NCBI RefSeq assembly: GCF_010119935.1
Contig: NZ_CP048209.1
Span: forward strand, 5,249,501-5,313,500
Length of the DNA stretch: 64,000 nt
Source: Paenibacillus lycopersici
GTDB lineage: Bacteria; Bacillota; Bacilli; Paenibacillales; Paenibacillaceae
Direction of reading: 5' to 3'
In this document: one piece after another, positions 62,501 to 64,000 of the stretch
How the letters are laid out: each line of letters opens with the position of its first letter
How positions within the stretch are numbered: the first letter of the stretch is position 1
Translations under genes and position numbers: made by a program
Notes under the pieces: generated by a model
The model's input: the letters and a program-made list of their open reading frames with translations, nothing else
Told to the model about the DNA's origin: nothing
Databases searched by the model: none

Positions 62501-64000
62501 CAGCTTCGCGCTTTCCACGGCTCCGTCCGCCAAGGCCGCCGAGCCGACCGCCCCGTTCGCCAGCTTCGCGCTCCCGACCGCGCCTTCGGCAATCGCGTCG
62601 CCGTTCACGCTGCCGGCGATCAGATGCGAGCTTGCAACGGAACGCGCCGCGATTTTGCCGAGCGTTACCGCGCCCGGCTGCAGCTGCGCTTCGCCGACCG
62701 CGCCTGCGGAGAGCGCCTCGCTGCCGACCGCCCCGTTAGCCAGATGCGCGGAACCGACGGCGCCGTTCGCCAGCAGCTCGCCGCCGATGGAGCTGCGTTT
62801 GATTTTGCTGCCGTGGATGATGCCGTCCGGCGCTTTCTCGAACGTATAGAATTCCGCGGCCAGATGCGCCTGGGAGATCGATCCTTTGCGGATATGGTAG
62901 CCTTGAATCGCTTCGGCTTTGAGATGTTTGCCCGCGATTGTCTCCAGCTGGATATGATCGCCGCTCACCGACAGATTCCCCAGCTTCGAGCTCGTTACGG
63001 CCTCGTCGCAGAGCTGCTCCGTATCGACCGAGTCGCCGGCCAGATGCAGCCGCAGCACGCTGTCGGCCTTCAGATGCATGCTGCTTACCGAGCTCTCGGC
63101 CAGATGGTTCGCATCCACCGCGGCCGCCGCGATATGCTGCCCGTGCACCGCCGACGCCGCAATCGTGCGCGAACCGACGGATTCGTTCTGCAAATGGAAG
63201 CCCGCAATGCTGCCCTCGGCGATTTTCTCCTCGGTGACCGAATCGTTGCCCAGATGAATATCCCGGATGCTCTCGAGCGACAGATGCGCGCCGAAAATCG
63301 ACTGCTCCGCCAAATGCCGGCTGCCGACCGATTCGTTGGCCAGATGGCCGCCGTTCACGGCGCCCGGCGCGATTTTATCGCCGGTTACAGCCCCTTGCCC
63401 GATCGCTCCGCCGATGACCGAGCCTGCCGCCAGATGGCGGTCGCTTACGGCGCCCGGCGCCAGGTGCCGGCCTTCGATGGATTGCTGCGCGATGTGCCGC
63501 GCGCCGAGCACGCCGTCCGCGATTTGTTCGCCCGCGACAGAGCCGTTCGCCAGCTTCGATGTCGTTACGCTGCCGTCGGCCAGCTTCTCGGAGGTTACCG
63601 ACCAGTCCGTCAGCTTATCGGTCGATACGCTCTCCGGCGACAGCTTGAGCGAGTTCACCACATGATCCGCCAAATGATGCGCGTAGACCGCGCCCGCCGC
63701 GAGATGACGCTCCGTGACCGCGCCGCTCGCCAGCTTGACGGATTTGACCGCGCCGTCTTGGATGGCGCTCGTTTCGATCGCCGCTTTGCGGATATGGACG
63801 GCATCGATCACGCCTGGCTGCAGATGGTCGGCGTTGATCGATTCCGGCGAGATAGACTCCTCCGTTACCGCTCCGGCCGAGAGGTGAAAGGCGCGGATCG
63901 CTTCGGGAGCGATCTTGTCGAACGTAATCGACTCGTCGGCCACATGCTTCGTCAGCACCGACTGTTCCGCCAGCTTAGCGCTGCTTACGCTGCCTTCCGC
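59594..64000 (-). CDS. Giant decapeptide-repeat fibre protein with lectin-like head (5' end outside window)
   Basis: At least 1,468 residues; the frame is still open at the window edge, so the N-terminus is missing. Apart from the last 110 residues it is built of roughly 130 decapeptides of the form xGAVxxxKLA ([30 protein letters not shown] and [10 protein letters not shown] types toward the N-terminus). Similar repeats in phage tail fibres form beta-helical shafts. The C-terminal domain ([20 protein letters not shown] to [11 protein letters not shown]) resembles H-type lectin/tail-fibre heads. There is one Cys in the head and very few elsewhere. Not catalytic; a long surface fibre is inferred. 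Confidence 0.85.
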   Translation of the reverse strand, partial: AEGSVSSAKLAEQSVLTKHVADESITFDKIAPEAIRAFHLSAGAVTEESISPESINADHLQPGVIDAVHIRKAAIETSAIQDGAVKSVKLASGAVTERHLAAGAVYAHHLADHVVNSLKLSPESVSTDKLTDWSVTSEKLADGSVTTSKLANGSVAGEQIADGVLGARHIAQQSIEGRHLAPGAVSDRHLAAGSVIGGAIGQGAVTGDKIAPGAVNGGHLANESVGSRHLAEQSIFGAHLSLESIRDIHLGNDSVTEEKIAEGSIAGFHLQNESVGSRTIAASAVHGQHIAAAAVDANHLAESSVSSMHLKADSVLRLHLAGDSVDTEQLCDEAVTSSKLGNLSVSGDHIQLETIAGKHLKAEAIQGYHIRKGSISQAHLAAEFYTFEKAPDGIIHGSKIKRSSIGGELLANGAVGSAHLANGAVGSEALSAGAVGEAQLQPGAVTLGKIAARSVASSHLIAGSVNGDAIAEGAVGSAKLANGAVGSAALADGAVESAKLANGAVDTAALHDGAVVGAKLANKAVGAAALGDGAVERTKLANGAVGTEALGDGSVVSAKLASGAVGSKALGSGAVNAAHLASGAVGTEALGDGAVVSAKLAKGAVDAIALSDGAVVRAKLAKAAVGTEALGDGAVVSAKLAKGAVGAAALSDGAVERAKLAKGAVGTEALSDGAVVSAKLADGAVGTEALSDRAVEREKLADGAVGTEALADGAVIGTKLAIGSVGTGALIDGAVVNAKLASGAVGEHQLLEGAVTAKKIAPKAIGEQHLQNGAITGRALSDGAVQSGALADGAVTASKLAGVSVGEQHLQAGSVTMGKIAARSIATVHLIPGAVESGSLCNGAVTADKLANGAVGTEAIAKGAITADKLAPGVLQEKELVIENNSVTADCIASGAVQSSKIADGAVQNGKLADGAVDSAKLADGAVQSSKIADGAVQTGKLADGAVDSVKLADGAVQSSKIADGAVQSGKLADGAVDSAKLADGAVQASKLAIGAVGSLKLADGAVQTSKIADGAIQTGKLVDGAVDSLKLADGAVQTSKIADGAVQTGKLADGAVDSAKLADGAVQSSKIADGAVQTGKLVDGAVDSAKLADGAVQSSKIADGAVQTGKLVDGAVDSAKLADGAVQSSKIADGAVQTGALADGSVTTLKLAGASVGESHLLAGAVTMSKIAARSITTAHLIPGAVESGALCSGSVTADKLANGAVGTEAIAQGAITADKLAPGVLQEKELVIENNSVTTDCLADGAVQSSKLADGAVQSGKLADGAVQTGKLADNAVDSTKLADGAVQSSKLAEGAVQTGKLADNAVDSAKLADGAVQTSKLAEGAVTGAKIAPHSITEAHFAPGVRLAADQSPVVEAASLADGSIGAEKLSFAPVSTVKRDTVALQQFGLAPYNFQGQGEQLDVTIGFEQPFANSAYVFVATTDSPSCYAVIKQKTASAVQLTIVRTRITPEPIGLVNWIAIGAR
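60591..60860 (-). repeat. Three nearly identical 90-bp units inside the fibre gene
   Basis: Units begin at 60591, 60681 and 60771. Two are identical across 90 bp and the third differs by two bases. Each encodes three decapeptides, and the count can change without a frameshift. A larger repeat of about 1,056 bp links 60290 and 61346 (both encode [15 protein letters not shown]). Confidence 0.92.

Noticed and set aside
59594-64000. The repeat protein as a phage tail fibre in a prophage
   Set aside because: No other phage gene is visible and its downstream neighbours are a secreted wall-type protein and glycosyltransferases; the unseen 5' side could still change this.

Overview
The window looks like chromosomal DNA of a GC-rich, spore-forming Gram-positive of the Paenibacillus/Cohnella type. 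Pointers seen in the sequence are S-layer-homology (SLH) anchoring, a YesM/YesN two-component pair beside a CUT1 sugar transporter, AraR-type operators (core TTGTACGTAC), a FapR-type operator, Amj and YdjO homologues, CgeB- and SpsI-like proteins, strong AGGAGG ribosome sites and U-tailed hairpin terminators.

Region 1 (0.7-20 kb, almost all minus strand) handles plant-cell-wall sugars. It holds a very large SLH-anchored GH27-like galactosidase/arabinopyranosidase, a GH43 enzyme co-transcribed with two permeases and a binding lipoprotein, a YesM/YesN sensor-regulator pair, an orphan sporulation-type histidine kinase, and the arabinose operon araR-araD-araB-araA with AraR-like operators upstream of araR and in the araR-araD gap.

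Region 2 (20-36 kb) is mixed. It holds tRNA-Lys(CTT) with a complete promoter, an IS1202-like insertion sequence with 17-bp target duplications lying directly upstream of that promoter, fabH under a FapR-like site, membrane and lipoproteins of unknown role, araM, two glycosyltransferases, amj, cysK, three GNAT acetyltransferases, a HAD hydrolase, a UvrC-like GIY-YIG protein and a VOC protein.

Region 3 (36.8-64 kb) is an accessory surface-polysaccharide locus in three blocks. One eight-gene minus-strand run holds two CgeB-family proteins, a GT4, the three-gene UDP-L-aminosugar set, an epimerase and a GT2. A second block holds two GT2 enzymes, a catalytically doubtful GT2 homologue, an SpsI-like nucleotidyltransferase, a GT-D glycosyltransferase, another GT2 and four tiny proteins. 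The third holds a secreted copper-amine-oxidase-N-like protein and a giant protein (more than 1,460 residues, cut by the window edge) made almost wholly of decapeptide repeats with a lectin-like head.

Several otherwise unrelated proteins of region 3 share an Arg/Lys-rich segment followed by a Gly/aromatic motif of the type GYxxGxxxG. This suggests that they are delivered to a common structure; with CgeB- and SpsI-like members present, the spore surface is the best guess. That is an inference.

Two non-coding patterns stand out. First, an oriented four-box element of about 165-177 bp occurs three times (257-425, 25914-26094, 36545-36724), with a box 2 to box 3 distance of exactly 74 nt in all three. 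Second, long tandem repeats start at or just after the stop codons of five genes; in two cases the repeat unit contains that gene's own last codons and stop.
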